Source: an uncultured Vibrio sp. (GTDB taxonomy: Bacteria; Pseudomonadota; Gammaproteobacteria; Enterobacterales; Vibrionaceae). From it: DNA of 64,000 bases. The position numbers were made by a program, and so were the translations under genes. The notes below the pieces were generated by a model. The model was not told where the DNA came from. It saw only the letters and a list, made by a program, of their open reading frames with translations, and did no database searches. Below are positions 1-9,500 of this stretch, piece after piece. The stretch lies in NCBI GenBank assembly GCA_947504195.1, contig CANNGN010000007.1:124001-188000 (forward strand). Direction: 5' to 3'. Position 1 is the stretch's first letter. Each line of letters begins with the position of its first letter.

Positions 1-1151
1 CGATAGTGTTAATTACACTGTATTGCTCTGAGTCTCGTCGCAATTATATTCGACAGCTTTTATTCTATGGAGTATCAATTCTAATAGGATTTTCGGCTTT
101 ATATATATGGCATTATTCAAGTATTGGCGGGAGCAGTTTACTTATCGATATATTTTCGATGACTGGGGCTGCAGATAAAACTCTTAACGAACGAACTTTC
201 TTTCATGGAGAGGCATTTTTTATTCAAACACTTACTTCCGATAGTATATATTGGCTTATATTACTTGTTGGATCTGTTTTTGCTGCGGTTTCTGCCTTCA
301 ATCAATCGCTACTGAGTCGAGATGTTTCTCTTAAATATCTTAGTGTGGTACTGCTATTAACGACATTGTTATATTATCGAAATTCATTCCCTTACTACTA
401 TGCGTTTATGCTTGCGCCGGTAAGTATTTTATTTGCTGTTTTTTGGGATGGGCTATTCACTTTTATAAGAACTAAGCTAGCTCATTTTGTCTCATTGACC
501 ATTTTACTGTTATTTTCTTTCTCAATTGTGTTAAATGGTTTTGTTGTCCCTCTCTCCAAAGATAGAAATCTAGATTATCAACGCTATTTTATAGAGACTG
601 TGCATGAAATTTTTACTGAACCTGTTTCATATATCGATCGCTGCTCTATGATTGCCAGTTATACTAAAACCGGGTTCTTTATGAGTACTTGGAGATATGA
701 AAACTATGTTCGAGATCAACAACCTGTTATTCACAATGCAGTTCTAAATGACAATCCCGTATTTGTTGTAGCAAATACCCCGTTTTTAAGTGCTTTATAT
801 CAAGCTTCGTCTGACAATTGGCTTATAACTCAAGATCGCTTCACTTTACAACAAAACTATATTCATCATTGGAATGAACTTTTTGTCGCCGGAAAACAGT
901 TTGAACTTTCAATAAATACACCTAGTGTTGAGTTTTCGTTGTACGTTGAAGGTATTTACACCCTTGAAGGAGATTCAAATGCGAAGATTAACGGTTCACT
1001 TCTGAGTCCCGGGCAAACTATCTTCTTATCTAAAGGAGTCCATGTGATAACGTCCGATCAATTGCCAGGAACGTATACCATACGTTGGGGAGATAATCTT
1101 TTACGCCCAACTGAGCGAATCAAATCGAGGGCGTTATTTACAGGGTTTTAG
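1..1151 (+). CDS. C-terminal part of a multi-spanning membrane protein, possibly a lipid-linked-sugar glycosyltransferase (partial)
   Basis: The reading frame is open to the left edge, so the start lies outside the window; the GTG at 6 is probably internal. The visible 380 or so residues begin with five to six hydrophobic segments separated by short loops (roughly residues 18-38, 80-97, 108-125, 127-150 and 160-182). A long non-membrane C-terminal region of about 190 residues follows and looks beta-rich. This layout resembles the second half of GT39/ArnT-type integral membrane glycosyltransferases, which use polyprenyl-phosphate sugars. A DPM1-like transferase, the usual maker of such donors, follows 35 bp downstream and supports that reading. 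The catalytic N-terminal loop is not in view, so the family is an inference. Confidence 0.55.
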   Translation, partial: IVLITLYCSESRRNYIRQLLFYGVSILIGFSALYIWHYSSIGGSSLLIDIFSMTGAADKTLNERTFFHGEAFFIQTLTSDSIYWLILLVGSVFAAVSAFNQSLLSRDVSLKYLSVVLLLTTLLYYRNSFPYYYAFMLAPVSILFAVFWDGLFTFIRTKLAHFVSLTILLLFSFSIVLNGFVVPLSKDRNLDYQRYFIETVHEIFTEPVSYIDRCSMIASYTKTGFFMSTWRYENYVRDQQPVIHNAVLNDNPVFVVANTPFLSALYQASSDNWLITQDRFTLQQNYIHHWNELFVAGKQFELSINTPSVEFSLYVEGIYTLEGDSNAKINGSLLSPGQTIFLSKGVHVITSDQLPGTYTIRWGDNLLRPTERIKSRALFTGF

Positions 1152-1186
1152 TATTAATCACAAGCTAATTGCTTAAGGCATTATTA

Positions 1187-2182
1187 ATGAAATTGATTGT
1201 TCAGATTCCATGTTATAACGAAGCTGATAACCTAGCAGATGTGGTAAATTCCATACCGACTACGATACCTGGAATTTCTAAGGTTGAGGTACTGGTCATC
1301 GATGACGGCTCAACTGATGGAACTGCAGATATCGCGCGCCAGTTGGGCGTAGATCATGTCGTTGTCAACAGATGGAATCGAGGATTAGCTCATACCTTTC
1401 GTACTGGTATTGAAGAATGTATTCAGCGAGGTGCCGATATCATCGTGAATACGGATGGTGATAATCAATATAATGGGGAAGATATTTCGCTGTTGGTTGA
1501 GCCTATTGTTAATGGCAGCGCTGAGATCGTTGTCGGAAATCGAGGTGGGTATAATAACCAGCACTTTTCTTTTTTTAAACGTTCACTACAAGTGTTCGGC
1601 AGTTTTATCATTGCCAAAGCTACAGGACTAGCAGTAAAGGATGCCGTTAGTGGGTTTAGAGCAATAACTAGAGACGTTGCTCAGCAACTTAATATTGTAT
1701 CGGATTTTAGTTATACGATTGAAATGTTGGTTCAAGCCAGTGCGAAAAAGCTAAATGTAGTTTCGGTCCCAATTCGCACCAATGGTAAAACAAGGGAGTC
1801 TAGACTCTTCAAAAATATTCCACATTTTTTGAAAATGTCGATTTCTACATTAGTCCGTGTTTATACAATGTATCGCCCTCTGCGAGTATTCTTAAGTATT
1901 GGAACCTTCGCGATATTGTTAGGACTCATTCCGATATTACGATTTTTGTATTTCTATTTTAATGGAATCGGAGATGGCCACGTTCAATCATTAGTACTAG
2001 GTACGATGCTGATTGTTCTAGGTGCTGTCTCACTGTTGATAGGTATGGTAGCGGATCTGGTCGGATTTAACCGGAAGCTCACTGAAAAAGTCTTGCTACG
2101 CATGGAGTTACTAGAAGAAAGGTTAGTTAAAAATGACCAAATATCCATGTCAGATAGCACAAAAAAAAACGAGAAGAAATAG
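1187..2182 (+). CDS. DPM1-like family 2 glycosyltransferase with C-terminal membrane anchor
   Basis: This predicted GT-A fold transferase probably loads a nucleotide sugar onto polyprenyl phosphate at the inner face of the membrane. From the ATG at 1187 (AAGG about 10 nt upstream; an upstream TTG at 1169 is less likely) the protein has 331 residues. It starts with the GT2 signature [16 protein letters not shown] lies at residues 39-45 and the metal-binding DGDNQ at 90-94. Two hydrophobic helices near residues 228-250 and 268-290 match the DPM1/GtrB-like branch that carries C-terminal anchors. It follows the partial membrane protein closely and is likely cotranscribed with it. The sugar is unknown. 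Confidence 0.85.
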   Translation: MKLIVQIPCYNEADNLADVVNSIPTTIPGISKVEVLVIDDGSTDGTADIARQLGVDHVVVNRWNRGLAHTFRTGIEECIQRGADIIVNTDGDNQYNGEDISLLVEPIVNGSAEIVVGNRGGYNNQHFSFFKRSLQVFGSFIIAKATGLAVKDAVSGFRAITRDVAQQLNIVSDFSYTIEMLVQASAKKLNVVSVPIRTNGKTRESRLFKNIPHFLKMSISTLVRVYTMYRPLRVFLSIGTFAILLGLIPILRFLYFYFNGIGDGHVQSLVLGTMLIVLGAVSLLIGMVADLVGFNRKLTEKVLLRMELLEERLVKNDQISMSDSTKKNEKK

Positions 2183-2408
2183 GATTGAACTCTGTGTGAA
2201 ATATTAGCATTGATGGAATAGTGAAGTGGAATTTACAGCTTTCTTAAGGGCATACCTTTTGGGGAACACAGAAATTTTCCTAGTTTTTAAAAAGGTATTG
2301 CTGGTTTGTTAACTCGTAGGTGGTAATAGCACTCATTTATAATGTTTCACCCAATTGAAATTAATTCTTAATAAATTGGTATAAAAATTTAGATATAAAG
2401 AGGTAGGG
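2183..2408 (+). promoter_or_regulatory. Intergenic leader with a weak JUMPStart/ops-like stretch
   Basis: This 226-bp gap splits the glycan genes. At 2301-2330 the DNA has CTGGT, then GTTAA, then AGGTGGTAA, in the same order as the corresponding parts of the JUMPStart element with its ops (GGCGGTAG) core, which recruits RfaH in polysaccharide operons. The match is partial and lacks part of the ops core. An A/T-rich stretch at 2361-2400 precedes the next gene. I see no U-tract terminator. Confidence 0.25.
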
Positions 2409-3518
2409 ATGGTTGGGAAGTTTATCGATCGCTTATTTAAAAAAGTCTGGTCAGATACTGACATAGAAAAATATGTTGGGAAAAACATTCAGTCATATTT
2501 AACCTATGCTCAAGATGATAACATTCGAAAGTTTTCAGCATCTGGAGGCTCAACAACAGCTATATTAATTCATGGGTTGGAGCATGGATTTTTTGATGGC
2601 GCGTTAGTGTGTAAAACAGTAATGGTGTCCGGAAAAGTTCGTACTAAATTTGAGGTGGCTGTAACTAAGCAAGATATACTAGAAGCCCGCGGTAGTAAGT
2701 ATGTAGAGTCAAACTTTACTCGAGATGCTATACCCCAAATCAAAAATTTCTCAGGGAAAGTAGCCGTTGTTGGGCTACCTTGTGATTTAAGTGCTCTTAC
2801 AAGGCTCTGTAGAAGAGATCGCGTGTTAGCGAGTAAAGTTTCGTTAACTATAGCTCTAGTTTGCGGACATAATTCTCGAACGGATTTAATAGATGAAATT
2901 AGTACACGTTTAGAGAAAGAGTCAGGGAAGAAAATCGTTGATTACCGCTTTCGAGTGGGGCATTGGCGCGGCTTTCTAGAAGCTGATTTAGATGATGGAT
3001 CTACAATTCGTAAACCTACTAAGTTTTTCAATGATTATCAAAATTTGCATTTTTTTAGTGAAAGAAAGTGCATGTCTTGTCATGACCATTATGGGTATGT
3101 TGCAGATATTACCGTAGGTGATGTTTGGTTATTCAAATTAAAAGATAATCCTATCAAGCATACTGGAATAATTGTTCGTACTAATCGAGGGAAAAGTATT
3201 TTAGATAGTTCTACGTTTTCTGGCGATATTCATTCAGAAGGGCTGGATGTTCGAGAAATTATGGACGGCCAGTCTCGAATTGGTCCATCTCATTATAATG
3301 TAACAGCTCGTCATAAAGTCGGAAAAATTTTAGGGATAAAAGTGAAAGACACTGTCAATGAAAAAGTTTCTGTAGCGACATATATTAATACGTTCTTATC
3401 GTTACTAAATATTAAAGTTAGTAGTAAACCTTGGGGAAAAAAAATCATATTTTCGATGCCAAGAATAATCTTAAAAGCTTATTTATATTTTAAAAAAGCC
3501 TTGGAGTCATATAAATGA
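2409..3518 (+). CDS. FrhB-like (coenzyme F420 hydrogenase beta subunit family) iron-sulfur protein of a glycan locus
   Basis: This 369-residue protein has the two-domain core of the F420 hydrogenase/dehydrogenase beta family. SASGGSTT is at residues 43-50, GLPCD with Cys125 follows, then VCGH with Cys152, and a CMSC pair (Cys221, Cys224) sits just before ADITVGDVW. These cysteines are the likely [4Fe-4S] ligands. The extra N-terminal ferredoxin domain found in some relatives is absent. In exopolysaccharide loci such proteins commonly sit beside polysaccharide pyruvyl transferases. Their substrate is unproven, and F420 use is not implied in a vibrio. The ATG at 2409 has AGAGG just upstream. 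The stop overlaps the next gene by 4 bp, suggesting translational coupling. Confidence 0.8.
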   Translation: MVGKFIDRLFKKVWSDTDIEKYVGKNIQSYLTYAQDDNIRKFSASGGSTTAILIHGLEHGFFDGALVCKTVMVSGKVRTKFEVAVTKQDILEARGSKYVESNFTRDAIPQIKNFSGKVAVVGLPCDLSALTRLCRRDRVLASKVSLTIALVCGHNSRTDLIDEISTRLEKESGKKIVDYRFRVGHWRGFLEADLDDGSTIRKPTKFFNDYQNLHFFSERKCMSCHDHYGYVADITVGDVWLFKLKDNPIKHTGIIVRTNRGKSILDSSTFSGDIHSEGLDVREIMDGQSRIGPSHYNVTARHKVGKILGIKVKDTVNEKVSVATYINTFLSLLNIKVSSKPWGKKIIFSMPRIILKAYLYFKKALESYK

Positions 3519-4768
3519 AAAGCCTATCATTTATTGCCGCTACATTTTATGGCAACCGTGGAGCAGAAGGTATGCTCAGTACTGTATTGGGTAAGTTAAA
3601 GGAAGATGCGTCAGAGGACATTGAATTCAATGTTTATAGTTATTACCCAGATGCAGATCGAAACCTTGTTAGTGACGAATCTATAAACATATTTTCTGCT
3701 ACGCCAGCTTACTTGGTCCTAGTGCTGGTCCCCTGTGCTTTATTATATCGTCTATTCAATCTGTTATTACTAAAAAGTGCCTTAAAAATACTCCCATCAT
3801 CAATTCTCTCGCTCGCGGAATCAGACGCATTGGTATGTTTAGCAGGTGTATCTTTTGTAGAAGGTCGGACTAAGTTTATACTTTTTAATATAGCGACCAT
3901 TTTGCCTGCTCTGATAGTTGGTGTTCCGGTAGTTAAATTGTCTCAGGCGATGGGACCGTTTAATACTCAGCCAAATAGATTGGCAGCGAAGATATTTTTA
4001 GGAGCCTGTGACCAAATATTTACACGAGGTGACAAAACTCACTCATATCTTGTGGATCTCCTAGGAGATTCAAAGAACTATCAGCGAGCAGATGATGTTG
4101 CTTTTCATTTTAAACCTCGTTGGAGTTTTAGTTCCCCAGCTTTAGACCTATCCACTAAACTCAAAGCGCTAGACAAGGCCAAGCAGCTAGGTCAAGTAGT
4201 AGTCGGCGTTTGCCCGAGTATTGTAATTAGCAGGAATGCAGCTAAAGCAGGATGGGACTATCACTCACATATGCAGGAGTTAGTAAGTGGATTGGTAGAG
4301 AATGGTTATATTGTTGCATTATACCCGAATGCAACACGAGGAAAGGATATGGATAAATCTCATAATAATGATTTACCTTTATTACGCGATATTATCGATG
4401 GCTTTAGTGATGATCTTAAACAAAATGTAATCTGCTTTACTGATTCATATAATGCGGCTCAAGTCCATAATATTATTAACGCTTGCAATGTTAATGCTGT
4501 ATCTCGCTTTCACGCTATGGTTGCATCGCTGTCATCTTGTGTTCCTGTCATGGTCATTGGATGGAGTCATAAATATCTTGAAGTTATGGAGCGGTTCGAG
4601 CAACAAGACATGGTCCTTGATTACCAAATTGGTAATGTTGAGCCAATAATAAAATGTATCAATACTTTAGTTGAGCAAAGTACACAGCGTATTGATCAGA
4701 TATCAGAACGATTGCCCGAAGTTAAAAATCTTTCGAATAAGCAATTTTCTTACTTATGCCACATATGA
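3515..4768 (+). CDS. Polysaccharide pyruvyl transferase family protein
   Basis: This 417-residue cytoplasmic protein is related to CsaB/WcaK. Such enzymes transfer a pyruvyl group from phosphoenolpyruvate to a sugar, forming ketal pyruvate on surface glycans. The N-terminus carries the glycine-rich motif FYGNRGAEGML (about residues 11-21). The C-terminal half has the family's SRFHAMVASLSSCVPVMV block followed by GWSHKY (about 330-350), in the nucleotide/PEP-binding GT-B-like lobe. It overlaps the FrhB-like gene by 4 bp and the flippase-like gene by 13 bp, so the three form a tightly coupled module. The acceptor sugar cannot be told from sequence. Some members are only pyruvyl-transferase-like, so activity is inferred. 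Confidence 0.8.
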   Translation: MKSLSFIAATFYGNRGAEGMLSTVLGKLKEDASEDIEFNVYSYYPDADRNLVSDESINIFSATPAYLVLVLVPCALLYRLFNLLLLKSALKILPSSILSLAESDALVCLAGVSFVEGRTKFILFNIATILPALIVGVPVVKLSQAMGPFNTQPNRLAAKIFLGACDQIFTRGDKTHSYLVDLLGDSKNYQRADDVAFHFKPRWSFSSPALDLSTKLKALDKAKQLGQVVVGVCPSIVISRNAAKAGWDYHSHMQELVSGLVENGYIVALYPNATRGKDMDKSHNNDLPLLRDIIDGFSDDLKQNVICFTDSYNAAQVHNIINACNVNAVSRFHAMVASLSSCVPVMVIGWSHKYLEVMERFEQQDMVLDYQIGNVEPIIKCINTLVEQSTQRIDQISERLPEVKNLSNKQFSYLCHI

Positions 4769-5688
4769 CTAGACTACTGAACTTGAATTCTATAAAAACG
4801 ATTATTAAATGGATTTGGATAGTCGCTATTTTGGTTTTTTTTTCTATCTATGCTTTTCAAAAGAAAGAGCTGATATTTCAAATTAAATCGATTATGCCAG
4901 TAATGCTAGTGTTGCAGTCGATGGTTTTTGTTTGCTTTGCCAAGTATCTTCTTGTAATTAATATGAAGGTCGCTTGTGAGAAATTTGATATAAAGCTTAG
5001 CTTCTTTGATTCATTTAAGATTTATAGTTTAACTCAATTATCTAAGTATGTTCCCGGCTCTATTTGGCAGTTTGTTAGTCGATTTTTAATATTACACAAT
5101 AGAGGATATGACCGCGATAAGATTAAAAAATCTCTCCTAGCAGAGTATATGTGGTTATTAGCTTCCGCGATTCTTATTGCTTTTACTGTAGAGCTCGTTG
5201 GGTCTTTTGGTTTTGTTATATTCTGGGCTGATAAGATTGATGTTAATTTAAGCTTACCTTTTATTGCTTTTATCGTTATCACTCTAATAAGTCTAGCTTT
5301 ATATTTATTCGGGAGAAATTTGTATTGCTGGCTTCTCGAACTACGACCACCTCTGAAGACTATTCTTATTATGTTCATTATGTGGTGTGCATTAAGTGGC
5401 TCTCTCTGGGTTACCCTAGAACCATTTACTGATAATTCTCCGTCATTTATCTATATTTTAGGTATTTACTGTTTTGCGTTTTCGGCTGGTTTTCTTGTTC
5501 CAGTGGCTCCAGCTGGATTGGGCATTCGAGAGGCTGTACTGATGACTGCTTTATTTCCATATGTCGATTCTGATGTTGCTCTGCTATTAGCGGCTTTGAA
5601 TCGTGTGATTTATTCATTTGTTGAAGTAATTATGCCTTTGTTAATAATAGTAGTTTCGGTGAGAACGAAGCGAGATAATAATGGCTAA
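4756..5688 (+). CDS. Lysylphosphatidylglycerol synthase TM region / UPF0104 flippase-like membrane protein
   Basis: This 310-residue protein is almost wholly hydrophobic, with about seven or eight membrane segments. Near the C-terminus it has VAPAGLGIREA, the recognisable PGGLGxREA-type signature of the UPF0104/AglD/MprF-flippase-like family. SKYVPGSIWQ (about residues 95-104) matches the other conserved block of this family. Members in glycan loci are thought to move or modify lipid-linked intermediates, but without direct proof for this type. It starts inside the pyruvyl transferase gene (13 bp overlap) and is the last gene of the glycan locus before proS on the opposite strand. Confidence 0.75.
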   Translation: MPHMTRLLNLNSIKTIIKWIWIVAILVFFSIYAFQKKELIFQIKSIMPVMLVLQSMVFVCFAKYLLVINMKVACEKFDIKLSFFDSFKIYSLTQLSKYVPGSIWQFVSRFLILHNRGYDRDKIKKSLLAEYMWLLASAILIAFTVELVGSFGFVIFWADKIDVNLSLPFIAFIVITLISLALYLFGRNLYCWLLELRPPLKTILIMFIMWCALSGSLWVTLEPFTDNSPSFIYILGIYCFAFSAGFLVPVAPAGLGIREAVLMTALFPYVDSDVALLLAALNRVIYSFVEVIMPLLIIVVSVRTKRDNNG

Positions 5689-5770
5689 TATCGCTGTTAG
5701 ATTATTTGTCTAGGAAGTTAAAGTGAATATTTAAGAAATTGATATTTAATATTATAGTTAACTAGTTTAA

Positions 5771-5797
5771 AAAAGAGCAGCTTAAATACTGCTCTTT
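5771..5797 (-). terminator. Bidirectional rho-independent terminator, glycan locus / proS
   Basis: AAAGAGCAG pairs with CTGCTCTTT across an 8-nt loop. A-rich DNA to the left gives a good U-tract for proS on the minus strand. It lies between convergent transcription units. Confidence 0.8.
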
Positions 5798-5823
5798 CCA
5801 AATGATTAATTTATTATCTAAAA

Positions 5824-7539
5824 TTACGCTAAAGCGCCCTTAACAAACTCAACAACCTCATCCATCTTAACTACCGATTTCTCACCGCTACGACGGTTTT
5901 TATATTCGAAGTTTCCTTCGTCCATACTGCGGTCGCCAATGATGATGGTGTGTGGAACGCCGATCAATTCCATATTCGAGAACATAACACCTGGGCGCTC
6001 TTTACGGTCATCAAATAGAACATCAATGCCAAGAGCCTTTAATTCTGCATAAAGGTCGTTAGCGGCTTGTTGAACGCGTTCAGATTTATGCATGTTCATT
6101 GGCACAATAGCCACCTGGAATGGCGCGATTGCATCTGGCCAGATAATACCGTATTTGTCGTTGTTCTGCTCGATAGCAGCCGCAACAACACGAGAAACAC
6201 CAATACCGTAACAACCCATTTCTAGGATGGTATTTTTGCCATCAGGCCCAAGGACACCACAGTTCATTTTCTCTGAGTAGTTTTTACCAAGCTGGAAGAT
6301 GTGACCGACTTCGATACCACGCTTTAACATCAGAGTGCCTTTTCCACATGGACTTGGGTCACCTTCAACGACATTGCGAAGATCTTCAACTTGGCCTAAC
6401 TCGACGTCACGACCCCAGTTAATGCCGAAGTAGTGCTTATCGTCAACGTTTGCGCCTGCGCCGAAGTCACTCATTACAGCAACAGTGCGGTCGACGATAA
6501 ACGGTAGGGTTAGACCAACGGGACCAAGTGAGCCTGGGCCTGCGCCAATTAGAGCACGAATTTCTTCTTCTGTTGCCATTTCGAGAGGTGCAGCAACTTG
6601 CGCTAAGTTTTCCGCCTTCACTTCATTTAACTCGTGATCACCACGGATGATAAGCGCAATGATGTCGGCATCGACGTCATCAGACGCTTTAACAAACAGT
6701 GTTTTAACGGTTTTTTCAATTGGAAGATCGAATTGCTCAACCAGTTCTGCAATGGTTTTGGCGTTTGGTGTATCGACCATTTCCATTGTTTGAGTTGGTG
6801 CTGCGCATTCATCAGTCGGAGCCGTTGCTTCGGCTTTTTCGATGTTGGCAGCGTAGTCAGATTCGGTCGAGAAGGCGATAAGATCTTCACCGCTTTCGGC
6901 TAATACATGGAACTCTTGTGAACCGCTGCCGCCAATTGCGCCACTATCGGCAAGCACTGGACGGTAATCTAAACCCATACGGTCGAATGCTTTACAGTAC
7001 GCGTCGTGCATGATGTCGTAGGATTTTTGCAATCCATCTTTGTCGATGTCGAAACTGTAGGCATCCATCATCGAGAACTCACGTGCACGCATTACGCCAA
7101 AACGTGGGCGTCGTTCGTCACGAAATTTAGTTTGGATTTGATAAAGGTTGAGCGGAAGTTGTTTATAAGAACTGACTTCGTTGCGTACAAGACTTGTGAT
7201 CACTTCTTCCGCCGTTGGGCTAAGAACAAACGGGCGCGAATGGCGATCAGTAAGACGTAATAACTCAGGTCCCATTTTTTCAGAGCGGCCTGTTTCTTCC
7301 CATAGCTCAAACGGTTGAACCACTGGCATTAAGGTTTCAACGGCCCCTGCATTGTCGATTTCTTCTCGAACGATATTTTCTACTTTACGCAAAACACGCA
7401 GGCCAGTAGGCAGCCAAGTATACAAACCAGATGCAAGTTTTCGGACCATTCCGGCACGCAACATGAGCTGATGGCTTACGATTTCGGCATCGTTTGGTGT
7501 TTCTTTTAGCGTAGAAAGAAGATATTTACTGGTACGCAT
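5824..7539 (-). CDS. proS: Prolyl-tRNA synthetase
   Basis: This cytoplasmic class II synthetase charges tRNA-Pro with proline using ATP. At 571 residues it is the usual length of the bacterial-type enzyme. The N-terminus ([17 protein letters not shown]) is typical. Motif 2 ([17 protein letters not shown]) lies near residues 136-152. The inserted editing domain, which clears Ala-tRNA-Pro, covers about 220-400. Motif 3 (GCYGIGVSR) comes near 443, and the anticodon-binding domain covers about 470-571. It is monocistronic with its own terminator, and marks the boundary between the variable glycan locus and conserved chromosome. Confidence 0.98.
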   Translation of the reverse strand: MRTSKYLLSTLKETPNDAEIVSHQLMLRAGMVRKLASGLYTWLPTGLRVLRKVENIVREEIDNAGAVETLMPVVQPFELWEETGRSEKMGPELLRLTDRHSRPFVLSPTAEEVITSLVRNEVSSYKQLPLNLYQIQTKFRDERRPRFGVMRAREFSMMDAYSFDIDKDGLQKSYDIMHDAYCKAFDRMGLDYRPVLADSGAIGGSGSQEFHVLAESGEDLIAFSTESDYAANIEKAEATAPTDECAAPTQTMEMVDTPNAKTIAELVEQFDLPIEKTVKTLFVKASDDVDADIIALIIRGDHELNEVKAENLAQVAAPLEMATEEEIRALIGAGPGSLGPVGLTLPFIVDRTVAVMSDFGAGANVDDKHYFGINWGRDVELGQVEDLRNVVEGDPSPCGKGTLMLKRGIEVGHIFQLGKNYSEKMNCGVLGPDGKNTILEMGCYGIGVSRVVAAAIEQNNDKYGIIWPDAIAPFQVAIVPMNMHKSERVQQAANDLYAELKALGIDVLFDDRKERPGVMFSNMELIGVPHTIIIGDRSMDEGNFEYKNRRSGEKSVVKMDEVVEFVKGALA

Positions 7540-7648
7540 GGGTTCTATCCGTTGATTAAGTTATTGAGTAATCCCGTAGGTGAGCATCTCTGGTGAGGAA
7601 GCGTGACTAGGGAGTTTAGCCGCTAATCATATCAGCCATTTGGCTTTG

Positions 7649-8347
7649 TCAAAAGTCCTCTATTGTTGTGATGAGAACCTTTCTGCCTTCGACACGAAAT
7701 TTGATATTGAAGTCGAACAAATTTACCGCATATTCTCGGTTATCATGCTGTGATTTTTTATACGCGGGTCGAGGGTCTTGAGCCAGTACTTGTTCAATCA
7801 CGCGGTAAAGATAATCGTGTTCAGGGTGGTTGCTTAAAGAGTGCTTAGCGGAATCAGAAAAGATGACTTCTAATAACTCGGGAACATTCTGGGCGTAGCC
7901 CGCGAGCGCATCAGGAATCGCATCGCTGTAGGGAATATAAGGTTTGATATCAATGATGGGAGTGCCATTCACCAAATCAACGCCACCGAGCTCGAGATAA
8001 AAGTGATTGCCTTCTTTGCTGACACCTTTTAGTTCGACGGCTGACATACCAATCCCGTTCGGTCGAAAAGTCGCGCGAGAAGCAAACACACCAATGCGTT
8101 CATTGCCGCCGAGACGAGGAGGGCGCACTGTTGGTTTCCATCCAGCCGCGAGATTTTGGTCGAACAGAAATAGTAACCAAAGATGACTAAATTGCTCGAT
8201 ACCTCGAATGGCTTCAGCACAATTCGATTCGCCTAATAATTTGAGACGAGATTTAGCGGCAACTAACCCTGGCTGGCGTGGTACCGCAAACTTCTCTTTA
8301 TAAGGCGATTCAATTTCTGCAATCGGTGTGATAGAGAATGAAGACAT
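7649..8347 (-). CDS. trmO: tRNA (N6-threonylcarbamoyladenosine(37)-N6)-methyltransferase TrmO
   Basis: TrmO (formerly TsaA/YaeB) methylates t6A37 of some threonine tRNAs using S-adenosylmethionine, through a beta-barrel fold unlike Rossmann methyltransferases. The 232-residue protein has the family pattern: SPYKEKFAVPRQPGL near residue 15, FRPNGIGMS near 93 and DIKPYIPYSD near 133, with a C-terminal half (PRPAYKK) matching E. coli YaeB. It lies 3 bp after yaiI, so the two should be cotranscribed. Confidence 0.93.
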   Translation of the reverse strand: MSSFSITPIAEIESPYKEKFAVPRQPGLVAAKSRLKLLGESNCAEAIRGIEQFSHLWLLFLFDQNLAAGWKPTVRPPRLGGNERIGVFASRATFRPNGIGMSAVELKGVSKEGNHFYLELGGVDLVNGTPIIDIKPYIPYSDAIPDALAGYAQNVPELLEVIFSDSAKHSLSNHPEHDYLYRVIEQVLAQDPRPAYKKSQHDNREYAVNLFDFNIKFRVEGRKVLITTIEDF

Positions 8348-8350
8348 GAA

Positions 8351-8800
8351 TTAACGGTGGTGTTTCGCAAGAAGTCGGTCAAGGTGATTGGCAAACTCGC
8401 GTCGGTCAGTTTGAGATAAACTGGCTGGACCGCCCGTTTGCACACCACTGGAGCGCATTGTTTCCATAAAGTCACGAATATTCAATCGAGATTTTATGGT
8501 TTCTTTGGTAAACAGTTCACCTCGAGAGCTTAATGCCATGACGTTTTTGGTGATCAGTTCATCTGCCAAAGGAATATCGGAAGTGATAACAAGATCACCC
8601 GCTTCAGTACGGCGGACAATTTCGTTATCTGCAATATCAAATCCGCTTTGGACCTGCTGAAAGTGGATATTATTTCGTCGTGGCAAAGGAATTGTATGAT
8701 TGGCGACAAAAATACACTCTATTCCCGTGCGTTCAGCCGCACGTACAATCACTTCTCTGATGACCTTAGGACAGGCATCGGCGTCAACCCAAAGCTTCAT
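8351..8800 (-). CDS. yaiI: UPF0178 family protein YaiI
   Basis: This 149-residue protein is of the YaiI/YqxD family, which has a PIN-like/NYN-type fold. The acidic N-terminal motif VDADACPK (residues 4-11) and the later TSDIPLADE (74-82) are the conserved blocks, and their aspartates could bind metal as in PIN nucleases. No biochemical role is firmly established. Its ATG shares one base with the upstream stop (TAATG), and trmO follows 3 bp after its stop, making a three-gene operon. Confidence 0.9.
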   Translation of the reverse strand: MKLWVDADACPKVIREVIVRAAERTGIECIFVANHTIPLPRRNNIHFQQVQSGFDIADNEIVRRTEAGDLVITSDIPLADELITKNVMALSSRGELFTKETIKSRLNIRDFMETMRSSGVQTGGPASLSQTDRREFANHLDRLLAKHHR

Positions 8801-9093
8801 TATGATTTCTCACTTAATTGCGTTTCAAGTTGTGTGATCCGCGCTAATAACTGTTCAACCTGAGTTTCTAACTGTTCAACGCGAGTATCTAAAGAGGTTG
8901 TTACTTCGGCTGCAACTTCAATTTTTGGCACGCGCTTCGATGCTTTCCAGCTTTTGATCGTGGAAATGATCGCAGGCATTGGAATTGATTGAGATAACCG
9001 AGCTTTAACCAGTGCAACAGAAGGTTCTTTCCCTTCGTTGGTTAACTGGGTTAGTACCGCTTCTAACTCTTCAGTTACGTCTTTGGTAATCAT
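8800..9093 (-). CDS. Small conserved protein with KfrA-like N-terminus and C-terminal coiled coil
   Basis: This 97-residue protein is one I do not recognise by name. The first 55 residues ([17 protein letters not shown], then [10 protein letters not shown] and IISTIKSW) resemble the helix-turn-helix N-terminal domain of KfrA-type DNA-binding proteins. The last 30 residues are a regular heptad coiled coil ([19 protein letters not shown]). A DNA-binding dimer is therefore plausible but unproven. It is the first gene of an operon with yaiI and trmO, linked by a 1-base stop/start overlap. Confidence 0.7.
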   Translation of the reverse strand: MITKDVTEELEAVLTQLTNEGKEPSVALVKARLSQSIPMPAIISTIKSWKASKRVPKIEVAAEVTTSLDTRVEQLETQVEQLLARITQLETQLSEKS

Positions 9094-9188
9094 ATGGTGT
9101 CCTTACTTCATTATTCGGGAATTCTACGCTGAACGGTGTTAGAACGAAAGCGTCCTCGTGCTACGTTAACGATCATACGGTATGAATG

Positions 9189-9500
9189 TTATTCCTGTTC
9201 AACATATCGATGAGGAGGGAGGTTAAATTTACTGATGTAGAACCCTCGCATAATTAATTCACCTTGGTAGCAATCGTCTCCTAATGAAGAAAACTCAAAA
9301 TGGTAGATGGTGTGCCAGCGCCACGTTTTTTCCTTGGTGCGAAACTTATGGGTCGAAAAGGCAACACTGACCAATTGCAAGTTCATCTGTTTGCATTTAC
9401 GTTGGATCGCTTGTTTCGCTAATTCAGATTGCTTGCGCTGTTGCCAAAATAGAAAACAGACCAATGCTGCAAATATAATGGCATACAAATCGGTAATCAT
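9189..9500 (-). CDS. DUF3301 family membrane-anchored protein
   Basis: This 103-residue protein has one N-terminal hydrophobic helix (about residues 4-20, followed by QQRKQSELAKQA) and a short cytoplasmic or periplasmic domain containing KTWRWHTIYHFEFSSLGDD, the block typical of DUF3301 in vibrios and Shewanella. No function is known. It overlaps the end of the DUF3549 gene by 4 bp, a pairing commonly conserved in Vibrio. Confidence 0.8.
   Translation of the reverse strand: MITDLYAIIFAALVCFLFWQQRKQSELAKQAIQRKCKQMNLQLVSVAFSTHKFRTKEKTWRWHTIYHFEFSSLGDDCYQGELIMRGFYISKFNLPPHRYVEQE

Noticed and set aside
1..5688. The glycan locus as a recently inserted genomic island
   Set aside because: It is AT-richer by eye, but no integrase, tRNA target, direct repeat or insertion sequence is visible, and its left part is outside the window.
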